A DNA stretch of 64,000 nucleotides from positions 20,495 through 84,494 of the forward strand of contig DAQX01000023.1 of the NCBI GenBank assembly GCA_002503055.1, in the 5' to 3' direction. Below, in pieces: positions 1-7,765 of the stretch (its first letter is position 1; the number at the start of each line of letters is the position of its first letter). Source of the stretch: Euryarchaeota archaeon UBA86 (GTDB lineage: Archaea; Thermoplasmatota; Poseidoniia; Poseidoniales; Thalassarchaeaceae). Both the position numbers and the translations under genes were made by a program. The notes under the pieces were generated by a model. The model saw nothing but the letters and a program-made list of their open reading frames with translations. It was not told the origin of the DNA and did no database searches.

Positions 1-1
1 T

Positions 2-337
2 CCTAACTTTGTCAAAGGAAATTACTTACTCGTCGGTGACGCAGCCGGCATGGTACTCCCTTCGAATGGTGCTGGAATCACAATTGCAATGATTGGTGGC
101 AGAATAGCAGGGCAAGTCGTCGCCGAACATCTGTCAGAAGGTACACCTCTCGAGGAGTATGAGAAGAGATGGAACAAGCAGATGGGCAAGGTGATGCGTA
201 ACTCGAAATTCGCGTTCAAACTCGGAACTCTGATGTTCCGCTCTCCGGATTGGTTACTGAATTTGATGTTCAACAGGCTGACTAAGCCATTCATCTGGAG
301 GGCGGTAACCTGCAGGTCGCTATTCAGTCTCAGGTGA
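2..337 (+). CDS. Geranylgeranyl reductase family flavoprotein, C-terminal fragment
   Basis: The 5' end lies outside the window; the open frame runs in from base 2. The visible 111 residues start near a GDAAG motif followed by a Gly/Ala-rich helix (NGAGITIAMIGGRIAG), the FAD-contacting element near the end of the Rossmann fold in geranylgeranyl reductases and related FAD monooxygenases. In archaea such enzymes saturate the isoprenoid chains of membrane lipids or of menaquinone. A helical tail with basic residues ends the protein. The stop overlaps the end of the convergent methyltransferase gene by 18 bp. The family call is fairly firm; the substrate (lipid or quinone side chain) cannot be decided from this fragment. 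Confidence 0.72.
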   Translation, partial: PNFVKGNYLLVGDAAGMVLPSNGAGITIAMIGGRIAGQVVAEHLSEGTPLEEYEKRWNKQMGKVMRNSKFAFKLGTLMFRSPDWLLNLMFNRLTKPFIWRAVTCRSLFSLR

Positions 338-1039
338 GCGACCCTGCCAGATTGTGGCCATCCCTGGGAATACCAATTTAGCTGAAACTTGCTCGAATCC
401 AGTATCTTCCATCATTCTGACATAATCTTTAGTCGTGCCAAAACTCGCATAGGTCTTGGTCAGCCATTTCCAAGGATTGCTCTCAGAATTGTAGAACAAT
501 CTAGCATAACTCGATACCCAGACTCTCATCCAAAGCCACCCCATGGCTCCATGCAGTCGGTTGACCTTGGCAGGCTCAACCATTACGAACACGCCTCCAG
601 GTTTGAGTACCCTGAGAGCCTCTGCCAGACCTGCCCGCTTGTCGAACCAGTCTCTAAATGAAAACAGAGAGCACACTGCATCGAAGGAATTATCCTCAAA
701 TGGCAATTCTTCTGCCGTTCCTTCAACAAATTTGACAGCAGATTCGCCCCTAGATTCTCTCTTTGGACCAACTCTCCCTTCGGCAACTCTTAGCATCTCG
801 GGAATAGGGTCCAAACAGACTAGATCTTCGCCTTCGAAGTCCTCAGCAAAACTCCCAGGTCCACAACCAATCTCCAGAACCCTGCCGCTGCTAGGTAGGC
901 GCCCTCTCACCATTCTGCGCCAGCGTGATACTTGACCTAGTGTGGCGAATTGATTCACCTTGTCATAAACCGGAATCGTGGCCTCCAAATTCTGTTGAAG
1001 CTCATTCCAGTCAGACTCTCCGATTCGCTCGGTGTCCAT
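320..1039 (-). CDS. Class I SAM-dependent methyltransferase (UbiE/Methyltransf_11-like)
   Basis: A 239-residue protein with the Rossmann SAM-binding signature VLEIGCGPG, an acidic motif II region (LVCLDPIPEML), LPFEDNSFDAVCSLFSFRDW typical of motif IV, and the post-IV element EALRVLKPGGVFVMVEP. This is the pattern of small-molecule methyltransferases such as UbiE/MenG. Its convergent neighbour is a geranylgeranyl-reductase-like gene, so a quinone or lipid substrate is possible, but that is inference. I chose the ATG at 1039 over an in-frame start 14 codons upstream because a CATATATG box lies about 24 bp before it, the usual archaeal TATA-to-start distance for a leaderless mRNA. Confidence 0.82.
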   Translation of the reverse strand: MDTERIGESDWNELQQNLEATIPVYDKVNQFATLGQVSRWRRMVRGRLPSSGRVLEIGCGPGSFAEDFEGEDLVCLDPIPEMLRVAEGRVGPKRESRGESAVKFVEGTAEELPFEDNSFDAVCSLFSFRDWFDKRAGLAEALRVLKPGGVFVMVEPAKVNRLHGAMGWLWMRVWVSSYARLFYNSESNPWKWLTKTYASFGTTKDYVRMMEDTGFEQVSAKLVFPGMATIWQGRSPETE

Positions 1040-1058
1040 GGTCCTCGCTGAGACCTCA

Positions 1059-1066
1059 CATATATG
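1059..1066 (-). promoter_or_regulatory. TATA box for the methyltransferase gene
   Basis: CATATATG centred about 24 bp upstream of the ATG at 1039, read on the minus strand. The spacing predicts transcription starting at or next to the start codon. Inferred from sequence only. Confidence 0.5.
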
Positions 1067-1118
1067 GTTGAATCCCGCCAAAATCCTGTGAAAACACGAA
1101 GTAATTGCATGGTCAAAG

Positions 1119-1127
1119 TGATATACC
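1119..1127 (+). promoter_or_regulatory. Probable TATA box of the ATP synthase operon
   Basis: TGATATACC lies about 40 bp upstream of the first operon ATG (1162). Transcription would be expected near 1147-1150, inside the hairpin at 1142-1160, leaving a leader of about 12-15 nt. Confidence 0.4.
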
Positions 1128-1141
1128 GTTCGGCGTTGCGC

Positions 1142-1160
1142 GTGTCACCAAAGGTGACAC
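1142..1160 (+). promoter_or_regulatory. Perfect inverted repeat overlapping the leader and RBS of the ATP synthase operon
   Basis: GTGTCACC-AAA-GGTGACAC: 8-bp arms with no mismatch and a 3-nt loop, ending one base before the ATG at 1162. The right arm contains the only Shine-Dalgarno-like stretch (GGTGA). It could be a protein operator at the start site or an RNA hairpin that masks the ribosome site if the transcript includes both arms. Confidence 0.55.
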
Positions 1161-1161
1161 A

Positions 1162-1479
1162 ATGGGACGGGCAGATATACTCCGAGCAATCAAGAAGTCG
1201 GAGGACGGGGCAAAGAAGATCCAATCAGATGCCGAGACAAAGGCGGCGGAGACTCTCTCCAATGCCCGCGTCAAGGCCGCCGAGTCGACCAACTCAGGAA
1301 GGCAAGGGGCCGACGATGAAGCAGCAAAGATGCTTAGCGATGCACGCGCTGCTGCGGAGAAGGAAGCCGAATCCGTAGCCGCTGAGGGCGAAGTAGAACT
1401 TGAGCGCGTTGCCAGCGAGGGCAAGAAGAATAGAAGTGCGGCTGCAGATGCCGTCCTCGATACCTTCCGCAAAAACTAG
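1162..1479 (+). CDS. ahaH: A-type ATP synthase subunit H (peripheral stalk)
   Basis: A 105-residue protein that is almost entirely charged coiled coil, rich in Ala, Glu and Lys, as expected for subunit H (also called G), which pairs with subunit E to form the peripheral stalk. It is first in the order H-I-K-E-C-F-A-B-D, the usual archaeal arrangement. The in-frame upstream ATG at 1105 would add 19 residues that do not look like coiled coil and would cross the TATA-like box and hairpin, so the ATG at 1162 (MGRADILRAIKKSEDG) is preferred. Composition makes sequence-only family assignment weak; operon position makes it strong. Confidence 0.82.
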   Translation: MGRADILRAIKKSEDGAKKIQSDAETKAAETLSNARVKAAESTNSGRQGADDEAAKMLSDARAAAEKEAESVAAEGEVELERVASEGKKNRSAAADAVLDTFRKN

Positions 1480-1493
1480 TTCGGGGCGACATC

Positions 1494-3662
1494 ATGAGTC
1501 AACTGACACCAGAAGACATGTCTCGACTGGTTGTCGCTGGTACCAAAGACCAACTTAAGACCACTATCGATGTATTAGCAGGTCTTTCTTTAGTTCATAT
1601 CAATGATTACAGCAGTGATGATGAGGATATGTCAATGGGTACGCCTACTGAGGTATCTGAGGAAATCAGTCGCAGGCTGACCAAAATGAGAGGGGCTGCA
1701 GCGAACCTCCAGGCCCCCAGTCAGGCCGAACTGATGTCTGCACCCGAGGTCCGCAGAAATCTGTCGGGCGACATAGATAATCTAGTCGATAGTGCCCTTG
1801 GCCTCAATGATGAGATGGAAGAGCTTGAGATAGAGAAGTCGAAGATAGAAGAGGAACTAGAAGTTCTATCCTTGCTAGCGCCCCTCAGTCTTGAGATGGA
1901 CTTGATGAGAGGCTATGATTCGATCACCCAGTTTGTTGGCACTGTTTCGTCTCTAAGCAAGGCACGGCCAGCCTTGGCTTCTCTAGGCGAATCTGCAGTT
2001 CACATGAGCAGCGAGGTTGCGAAGAAGGGAGTAGTAGCTGTCTTCTGCCGTAACGAACAGTCAGAATCTGTTCAGAAGATGCTCTCTGAACTGGACTTCC
2101 AAGCTATCTCAATTCCAGAGTCTGATGGTCTGCCGAGTGATCGGATTGCAGGGCTAAACGATAGAATGGCTGAGATTGAAGCTAGGGTAGAAGCATTGAA
2201 TGAACAAATCTCTGAATGGTCCAATGCAAACAGTGGAATATTATTCGGCGGCATGGAGTTACTTGAGAGAGATTTGCAACTTGCCACTACACCAGTAAGA
2301 GTTGCAGTTAGCGACCACGCTTTTGTCTTAGATGGTTGGATCAAGTCAACAGCTGAAGAGGAAGTCAATAACGCTCTTTCTGGCGTTTGTACACACATAG
2401 AAGTCGAGAGATATCAACCCCCTGCACACAGTGGTCATGGGCATCACCATGTAGACAAGAAAGACATGCCTCCAATCGAATTCTCTCCGAGAAATTACAG
2501 CAAACCATTCGAGATGGTTACCGATGTAATGGGCAGACCTGCTTATGGGAAGATCGATCCAACATTCTTCATGTTCCTGACTTACCCTCTCTTCTTCGGA
2601 ATGATCCTAGGAGACATGGCCTATGGCCTGTCAATAATGGCTCTAGCCGCATTTGTATGGAGGCAATTCCCGCTCAATGATGTGATGTCAAATGTTGCAG
2701 GATTCCTATTCACAATCGGAACTTCAACACTTATTTTCGGCTACATTTACGGTGAATTCGCCGGTTTCGAATTCCTCCCGCATGGGCACTGTGTGGATTA
2801 CGCAGGTGAAGATATTGCGGGTATCTTAGGAGTTGCTCAATGTGAGGCATATGTCCTCCCTGATGGCACTCACGGACACTATCACTGGAAGGACGGTCAT
2901 GCACCGTGGTGGGTTGCTTGGATGACGAACCTATATCCCAATGGAGGAGTGTTCTATTGGGTATGGGACGGCCCTCTAGAATTGACTCTAGCATATCCAT
3001 TCCACCGCGTCTCTTCGAATCTAGAGAATCTAATGCTACTGACAATATACATTGGTGTTATCCACATCTTCATCGGACTTCTGATTGGTTTCCGTGATGT
3101 TCTCAAAACGCACGGCATGGTTGAGGCAATTTTCGAGAAGGGATCATGGATTATTCTGCTAGTCGGAGGATTTGCGTCTGCTTATGAATTCATCAAATAC
3201 GAAACTATCTCCACCATGCCATTGGCAGTCGCAGTCATTGGAGTCGTTATGGTGACAGTACTGCTCGCACATTTCGAAAAGATGGGCTGGGGAATTGCAC
3301 TCATTATGGGGCCACTAGAATCCATAGGAATGCTGCCGAAAGTACTCTCATACGTCAGATTATTCGCTGTAGGAGTTGTTGGTGTCAAGATTGCTGCTAC
3401 TGGCAACGAGATGATTTACGAAGTCATGGCCCACACTCTTGCTGATTTGAGCCATGCATCTACAATGGACATTATACTGGTCCCTGTTATGTTCATCGGC
3501 TGGATCCTAGTCCAACTCTTTGCCCTAGTGCTGGGCATCTTCAGTCCTAACATCCACACTGTAAGGCTACATTTCGTCGAGTGGATGATGCAATTCTACG
3601 AAGGGAGCGGCCTCCCCTTCAAGGCGTTCGGCTTCAAGCCGGATAAAGTTGAGGTCGAGTGA
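1494..3662 (+). CDS. atpI: A-type ATP synthase subunit I (a subunit)
   Basis: This 722-residue protein has a long soluble N-terminal half with coiled coils (residues ~90-270) and a membrane half from about residue 355. The motifs GKIDPTFFMFLTYPLFFGM and LGDMAYGL mark the first membrane helices; LPKVLSYVRLFAVG carries the Arg essential for ion translocation. It forms the half-channels with the K ring. Two oddities are a His-rich patch (HSGHGHHH, about residues 311-320) between the two halves, and an insert of about 75 residues (~420-495) between early membrane helices, rich in Trp, His and Gly with two Cys and probably facing outside. The family call is secure. Confidence 0.95.
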   Translation: MSQLTPEDMSRLVVAGTKDQLKTTIDVLAGLSLVHINDYSSDDEDMSMGTPTEVSEEISRRLTKMRGAAANLQAPSQAELMSAPEVRRNLSGDIDNLVDSALGLNDEMEELEIEKSKIEEELEVLSLLAPLSLEMDLMRGYDSITQFVGTVSSLSKARPALASLGESAVHMSSEVAKKGVVAVFCRNEQSESVQKMLSELDFQAISIPESDGLPSDRIAGLNDRMAEIEARVEALNEQISEWSNANSGILFGGMELLERDLQLATTPVRVAVSDHAFVLDGWIKSTAEEEVNNALSGVCTHIEVERYQPPAHSGHGHHHVDKKDMPPIEFSPRNYSKPFEMVTDVMGRPAYGKIDPTFFMFLTYPLFFGMILGDMAYGLSIMALAAFVWRQFPLNDVMSNVAGFLFTIGTSTLIFGYIYGEFAGFEFLPHGHCVDYAGEDIAGILGVAQCEAYVLPDGTHGHYHWKDGHAPWWVAWMTNLYPNGGVFYWVWDGPLELTLAYPFHRVSSNLENLMLLTIYIGVIHIFIGLLIGFRDVLKTHGMVEAIFEKGSWIILLVGGFASAYEFIKYETISTMPLAVAVIGVVMVTVLLAHFEKMGWGIALIMGPLESIGMLPKVLSYVRLFAVGVVGVKIAATGNEMIYEVMAHTLADLSHASTMDIILVPVMFIGWILVQLFALVLGIFSPNIHTVRLHFVEWMMQFYEGSGLPFKAFGFKPDKVEVE

Positions 3663-3698
3663 GACTCACACAGTGAGAAAAATAACGGAGGAAAAAAC

Positions 3699-4010
3699 AT
3701 GAGAAATAAGAGAATGAACATGGCATACCGCCTACTGATGACTGTCTTCATGGTGACACTAGTCGCCAGTGTTGTTACAGCTCAGGAAGCGGCTGACAAT
3801 GAATATACCACCACTACCATGGCCAAGCTGGCTGCAGGAATTGCTCTAGCAGGTTGTGGAATTGGGACCGGACTAGCACAGAGCTCGATTGGCGCTGCAG
3901 CCGTCGGCATGATTGCTGAGGACGACTCCAAGTTCGGTACTGGTATTCTATTCACTGTTATCCCTGAGACCATTGTACTGTTCGGTTTCCTATCGATCTA
4001 CCTGTTGTAG
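3699..4010 (+). CDS. atpK: A-type ATP synthase proteolipid subunit K (c ring)
   Basis: A 103-residue protein with a basic N-terminus and hydrophobic signal-like segment (about 1-28) ending VVTAQ, followed by two membrane helices. Helix 1 has the Gly-rich GCGIGTGLAQSSIG pattern; helix 2 has VIPETIVLFG, whose Glu is the ion-carrying carboxylate. This is a single-hairpin c subunit. A cleavable signal before a two-helix c subunit is known in some A/V-type systems. Gln in helix 1 and Glu-Thr in helix 2 are compatible with sodium ligands but also occur in proton-driven homologues, so ion choice is open. A clear GGAGG lies shortly upstream of the ATG. Confidence 0.93.
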   Translation: MRNKRMNMAYRLLMTVFMVTLVASVVTAQEAADNEYTTTTMAKLAAGIALAGCGIGTGLAQSSIGAAAVGMIAEDDSKFGTGILFTVIPETIVLFGFLSIYLL

Positions 4011-4043
4011 GTCGTTGGAGGAACACGCAGACAAGGAGGATGT

Positions 4044-4610
4044 ATGTCACTAGACAAGTTAGCAGGTGAAATCAAGGCGATGGCCGAGGCCGAGGCTAAG
4101 GCTGTCACAGATGAGGCAGCTGCCGAGGCTAAGAGAATCGCCGACGAGGCGAAAGACATGGTCTCCGAGTACCGCGAAGAGGCCATTGCTAACGCTACCA
4201 GAACATGCGATCAGATTGCAGTCGAGAGTATCGCAGCCGCAAGGCAGCGAAACCAGAAGACACTGCTAGTCGCTCGCAGAGCCGAACTAGATGCCACTTG
4301 GGAAGAAGTACTGTCACGTGCATCTTCTGCAGGCATGAAGGGAAGGGAGAAAGTGCTCAAGTCTCTATTGGCACAGGCTTCAGAAGAGGCCTCTTCAGGT
4401 ATGATACTCAAACCGGTAAAGACTGACAGTGACTTCCTCTCCAAGAACTCTTCTGGGTTTGAGATTGGAGATGAGGTTGAGGGCCTAGGCGGATTCGTAC
4501 TTGAGGACGCACAAGGCTCGGTGCTGATGGATTATCGATTCGAGGGCCGTCTAAGGGAATCTTGGGACGATAGACTCGGCGAAGTAAGTAGCATATTATT
4601 CGGAGAGTGA
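4044..4610 (+). CDS. atpE: A-type ATP synthase subunit E (peripheral stalk)
   Basis: A 188-residue protein with an N-terminal helical, Ala/Glu-rich half (about 1-95) that would pair with subunit H, and a C-terminal mixed globular half ending with the family-typical pattern GGFVLEDAQGSVLMDYRFEGRL. Subunit E binds the head near subunit B. A strong AAGGAGG precedes the ATG. Its stop overlaps the start of the next gene (GTGA), which suggests translational coupling. Confidence 0.93.
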   Translation: MSLDKLAGEIKAMAEAEAKAVTDEAAAEAKRIADEAKDMVSEYREEAIANATRTCDQIAVESIAAARQRNQKTLLVARRAELDATWEEVLSRASSAGMKGREKVLKSLLAQASEEASSGMILKPVKTDSDFLSKNSSGFEIGDEVEGLGGFVLEDAQGSVLMDYRFEGRLRESWDDRLGEVSSILFGE

Positions 4611-5668
4611 ACAGGATGGCAATCGCAGCCGGGAGAAGTAACTGGGCCAATGCTGCAGCACGCAGTAAGGCCAGGAAGTCCAATTTGTTGGATGAGACCC
4701 GGCTGCGCCAACTCCTGAAGAGTGGCCCGGACACGATTGCCGCTAGTATTGGCGAGCTTGATTATCGCAAGGAGATGGATATCTATTCTGCAAGACTCAG
4801 TGGCGCTGACCTCGTAGAGGCGGCTTTGGCCCACAATCTTGAGAGAGAAGTTTCTGAAGTAATGAATTATTGCCAAGGTAGCCTCAGAAGTATAGTTGCG
4901 GTTTTCGCACTTCGTTTTTCTTACAGTAACGCTAAGGCAGTACTCCGTGCAGTGAATGGTGGAATCAGTGCAGATGACTTAGCAAATTCAGTTCTCCCTG
5001 ATGAGAATGATTTGAATATAGGATGGATCGAGATTGCCCGTCAAAGTGAGACACTCGAGGATGCCGCTGCTGCTATGCGCGGCACTCCTTGGGGCGCAGC
5101 AATCCTAGGTATGGAAACCGACTCGCGCTTGCAGGAATATGAGGACAATCTCGACAGACACTACTACAAGGAAGCCATCAATGAACTGAAGGCCAGCGGC
5201 CTTGGTCACAGCCTTTTGCTAGGATATTTACGAAAGGAAATTGACCATCGCAATATAGTCAATCTTCTTCGCTCACTCAGACAGAATCTGCCTGTAGAGC
5301 AGAGAATGGATGCCATGCTCGATGGCGGCGGTGTTCTGAAGGGCGGTCTATTGAAATCAGCTGCCGAGGCAGATAGTCAGGACGCTCTAGTTGAGGTACT
5401 CCGACGCTCGAACATGGATACGGCAGATCTCGAAGAGAAACTAGAGGAATCCAAGGAACACGGAGGATTTGACCCCGTTGTCACCCTTCTGGCCGACGAG
5501 AGACGATCGAACATGAGGAGAATGAGTCACCTCAATCCACTTTCGGCTTTCCCAGTGATTTACTACATAGAAAGTAAAGTAATCGAAGTACAGAATCTAC
5601 GCCTGCTGGTGCGCGGCAAGGCTGTAGGTCTACCAGAAGATGTAATTGAAGCGCACATGACATTCTGA
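4607..5668 (+). CDS. atpC: A-type ATP synthase subunit C (central stalk/ring adaptor)
   Basis: A 353-residue largely helical protein of the V-ATPase d/AC39 family, which caps the K ring and holds the central stalk. Recognisable family features are the threefold helical layout with an alternating Leu/Arg pattern and the C-terminal AFPVIYYIESKVIEVQNLRLLVRGKAVGLP-like segment (about 317-345), with PVIYYIESKVIEVQNLRLL as its core. I used the GTG at 4607, which overlaps the previous stop; an ATG three codons later (4616) is equally possible. Confidence 0.93.
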   Translation: MNRMAIAAGRSNWANAAARSKARKSNLLDETRLRQLLKSGPDTIAASIGELDYRKEMDIYSARLSGADLVEAALAHNLEREVSEVMNYCQGSLRSIVAVFALRFSYSNAKAVLRAVNGGISADDLANSVLPDENDLNIGWIEIARQSETLEDAAAAMRGTPWGAAILGMETDSRLQEYEDNLDRHYYKEAINELKASGLGHSLLLGYLRKEIDHRNIVNLLRSLRQNLPVEQRMDAMLDGGGVLKGGLLKSAAEADSQDALVEVLRRSNMDTADLEEKLEESKEHGGFDPVVTLLADERRSNMRRMSHLNPLSAFPVIYYIESKVIEVQNLRLLVRGKAVGLPEDVIEAHMTF

Positions 5669-5677
5669 GGTGAGAAG

Positions 5678-5977
5678 ATGGAGATAGTGATTGTAGGATC
5701 TCCCGAGTTCACACTTGGATTCCAATTAGCAGGCATTAATCGCCTGCATAACCCGAGTAATGATGAGGAGATGAGTGATACTCTTCGTAGACTACTCGAT
5801 GAGAAAGAAGTCGGAATAATCGTTGCAGATTCGGCCGACCTGATGCGTATGCCGGACAAGTTGAGACAGCGAATGTCCGACAGCATAACGCCCACAGTTT
5901 TGGGCATTGGGACAGAGGAGGACAATACCCTCCGCGAGTCCATCAAGTCTGCTCTAGGAGTAGACCTTTGGAAGTAG
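5678..5977 (+). CDS. atpF: A-type ATP synthase subunit F (central stalk)
   Basis: A 99-residue Rossmann-like small subunit of the V-ATPase F family. It begins with the typical MEIVIVGSPEFTLGFQLAGI, has the EVGIIVADSADL strand-turn, and ends with a short helix (ESIKSALGVDLWK). Subunit F sits on the central stalk with D and modulates ATPase activity. Gene position between C and A matches the conserved operon order. A GAGGTGAG ribosome site precedes the ATG. Confidence 0.92.
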   Translation: MEIVIVGSPEFTLGFQLAGINRLHNPSNDEEMSDTLRRLLDEKEVGIIVADSADLMRMPDKLRQRMSDSITPTVLGIGTEEDNTLRESIKSALGVDLWK

Positions 5978-6009
5978 ATTCCTCGAATACAGGATAAGGA
6001 AGTGAAAAA

Positions 6010-7752
6010 ATGAGTGAAGAAAGTGGATTGATTTACAGAATCTCAGGTCCGGTCGTAACGGCCGTCGGCATCTCGCCGAGAATGTACGAAGTGGTACGAG
6101 TTGGAGATGAGGGTCTGATGGGAGAAGTGATTGAATTGCACGGTGACCAGTCGGTCATTCAAGTGTATGAGGAGACCTCGGGCATCAAGCCAGGTGAGCC
6201 AGTAGTCAGAACAGGCCAAACCCTGTCTGTCAAGTTAGGCCCTGGATTGCTGACTCAGATTTATGACGGGATTCAGCGCCCTCTAGAGTCACTAGAGGAG
6301 ACCATGGGCGTGTTCATCACGCGCGGTGTCGATGCTGATGGACTTGATCTTACTAAGAAGTGGGAGTTCAATGCTACAGCCTCGGCTGGCGACGAAGTCT
6401 CAGGTGGATCAGTTATCGGATTCGTCCAAGAGACCGAGACCGTCGAACACAAAATCATGATTCCTCCCGGGCATAGCGGCAAGATTGCCAGCATCGAGTC
6501 CGGTGAGTTTGACATCACGACCTCAGTGTGTACTCTCGAAGATGGTACTGAGATCGCGATGATGCAAGAGTGGCCGGTCAGAACTCCGCGTCCATTCAAG
6601 CAGAAGAACGCTCCAGATGTACCTCTAATTACCGGCCAGAGGATTCTCGACTTCCTGTTTCCACTAGCCAAGGGAGGTACAGCTGGTATCCCCGGTCCCT
6701 TCGGAGCCGGAAAGACAGTTACTCAGCAGCAACTTGCCAGATGGTCAGACGCTCAGATTGTGGTTTACATTGGATGTGGTGAGCGCGGTAATGAGATGAC
6801 CGAGGTTCTGACTGAGTTCCCTCATCTTACCGACCCTAATACAGGAAAACCTCTGATGAACAGAACTACGATGATTGCAAACACATCAAACATGCCGGTC
6901 GCAGCCCGCGAAGCATCTGTGTACACTGGAATCACCATCGCTGAGTACTTCAGAGACATGGGATACGATGTGGCACTGATGGCAGACTCAACAAGCCGAT
7001 GGGCCGAGGCCATGCGTGAAATTTCATCGCGTCTAGAAGAAATGCCTGGTGAGGAAGGATATCCAGCTTACCTATCGAGCAGACTAGCCGAGTTCTATGA
7101 GCGCGCAGGCCGTGTTCAGACTCTGGGCGGAGATGACGGCTCTGTTTCCGTTATCGGCGCTGTATCGCCTCCAGGAGGGGACATCTCAGAGCCGGTCAGC
7201 CAAGGTACACTCAGAATCGTCAAGGTGTTCTGGGGTCTCGATGCAGGGCTAGCAAGACAGAGACACTTCCCTGCAATTAACTGGCTGAGTTCGTACAGTC
7301 TGTATCCTCAGGCCCTAGACCAGTGGTACAGAGACAATATCGCGAGTGACTTCCCTGAGGTTCGAACCAAGATTAGCAGTCTACTACAAGTCGAGGCCGA
7401 ACTACAGGAAATTGTGCAACTGGTTGGATCGGACGCACTACCTATGGATCAGCAGCTGACCCTTGAAGTCGCTAGAATGATTCGTGAATTCTTCCTCCAG
7501 CAGAATGCATTCCACGATGTCGACACATTCAGTCAACTTGGACTACAATACGAGATGGCAAAAGCCATCCTAGCGTTCCAAGAAGAATCCGAGAAGGCAA
7601 TGGCCGGGGGAGCCGGCCTTGAGGATGTAGTCAATGTGCCCGCTCGAACCGACCTGATGAGGGGCAGGTTCGAAGAGGGATACGCAGAACGCATCGGAGA
7701 ATTGCTTGGAGAGATGTCTAAGCAGATTGCCGAAACTATGGAGGACAACTAA
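6010..7752 (+). CDS. atpA: A-type ATP synthase catalytic subunit A
   Basis: A 580-residue catalytic subunit. It has the N-terminal beta barrel (about 1-75), the non-homologous bulge domain (about 115-190), and a P-loop GPFGAGKTV at about 229-237. The GERGNEMTEVL motif (about 258-268) supplies the catalytic Glu, and VALMADSTSRWAEAMRE gives the Walker B region. The C-terminal helical bundle is complete. The length is normal and there is no intein, which interrupts this gene in some archaea. It would hydrolyse or make ATP at three A/B interfaces of the cytoplasmic head. Confidence 0.97.
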   Translation: MSEESGLIYRISGPVVTAVGISPRMYEVVRVGDEGLMGEVIELHGDQSVIQVYEETSGIKPGEPVVRTGQTLSVKLGPGLLTQIYDGIQRPLESLEETMGVFITRGVDADGLDLTKKWEFNATASAGDEVSGGSVIGFVQETETVEHKIMIPPGHSGKIASIESGEFDITTSVCTLEDGTEIAMMQEWPVRTPRPFKQKNAPDVPLITGQRILDFLFPLAKGGTAGIPGPFGAGKTVTQQQLARWSDAQIVVYIGCGERGNEMTEVLTEFPHLTDPNTGKPLMNRTTMIANTSNMPVAAREASVYTGITIAEYFRDMGYDVALMADSTSRWAEAMREISSRLEEMPGEEGYPAYLSSRLAEFYERAGRVQTLGGDDGSVSVIGAVSPPGGDISEPVSQGTLRIVKVFWGLDAGLARQRHFPAINWLSSYSLYPQALDQWYRDNIASDFPEVRTKISSLLQVEAELQEIVQLVGSDALPMDQQLTLEVARMIREFFLQQNAFHDVDTFSQLGLQYEMAKAILAFQEESEKAMAGGAGLEDVVNVPARTDLMRGRFEEGYAERIGELLGEMSKQIAETMEDN

Positions 7753-7765
7753 GGGGGTGCCATGA

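Noticed and set aside
3880..4005. Firm call of sodium coupling from subunit K residues
   Set aside because: Gln in helix 1 and Glu-Thr in helix 2 also occur in proton-driven homologues such as that of Thermus, so the motif is not decisive.
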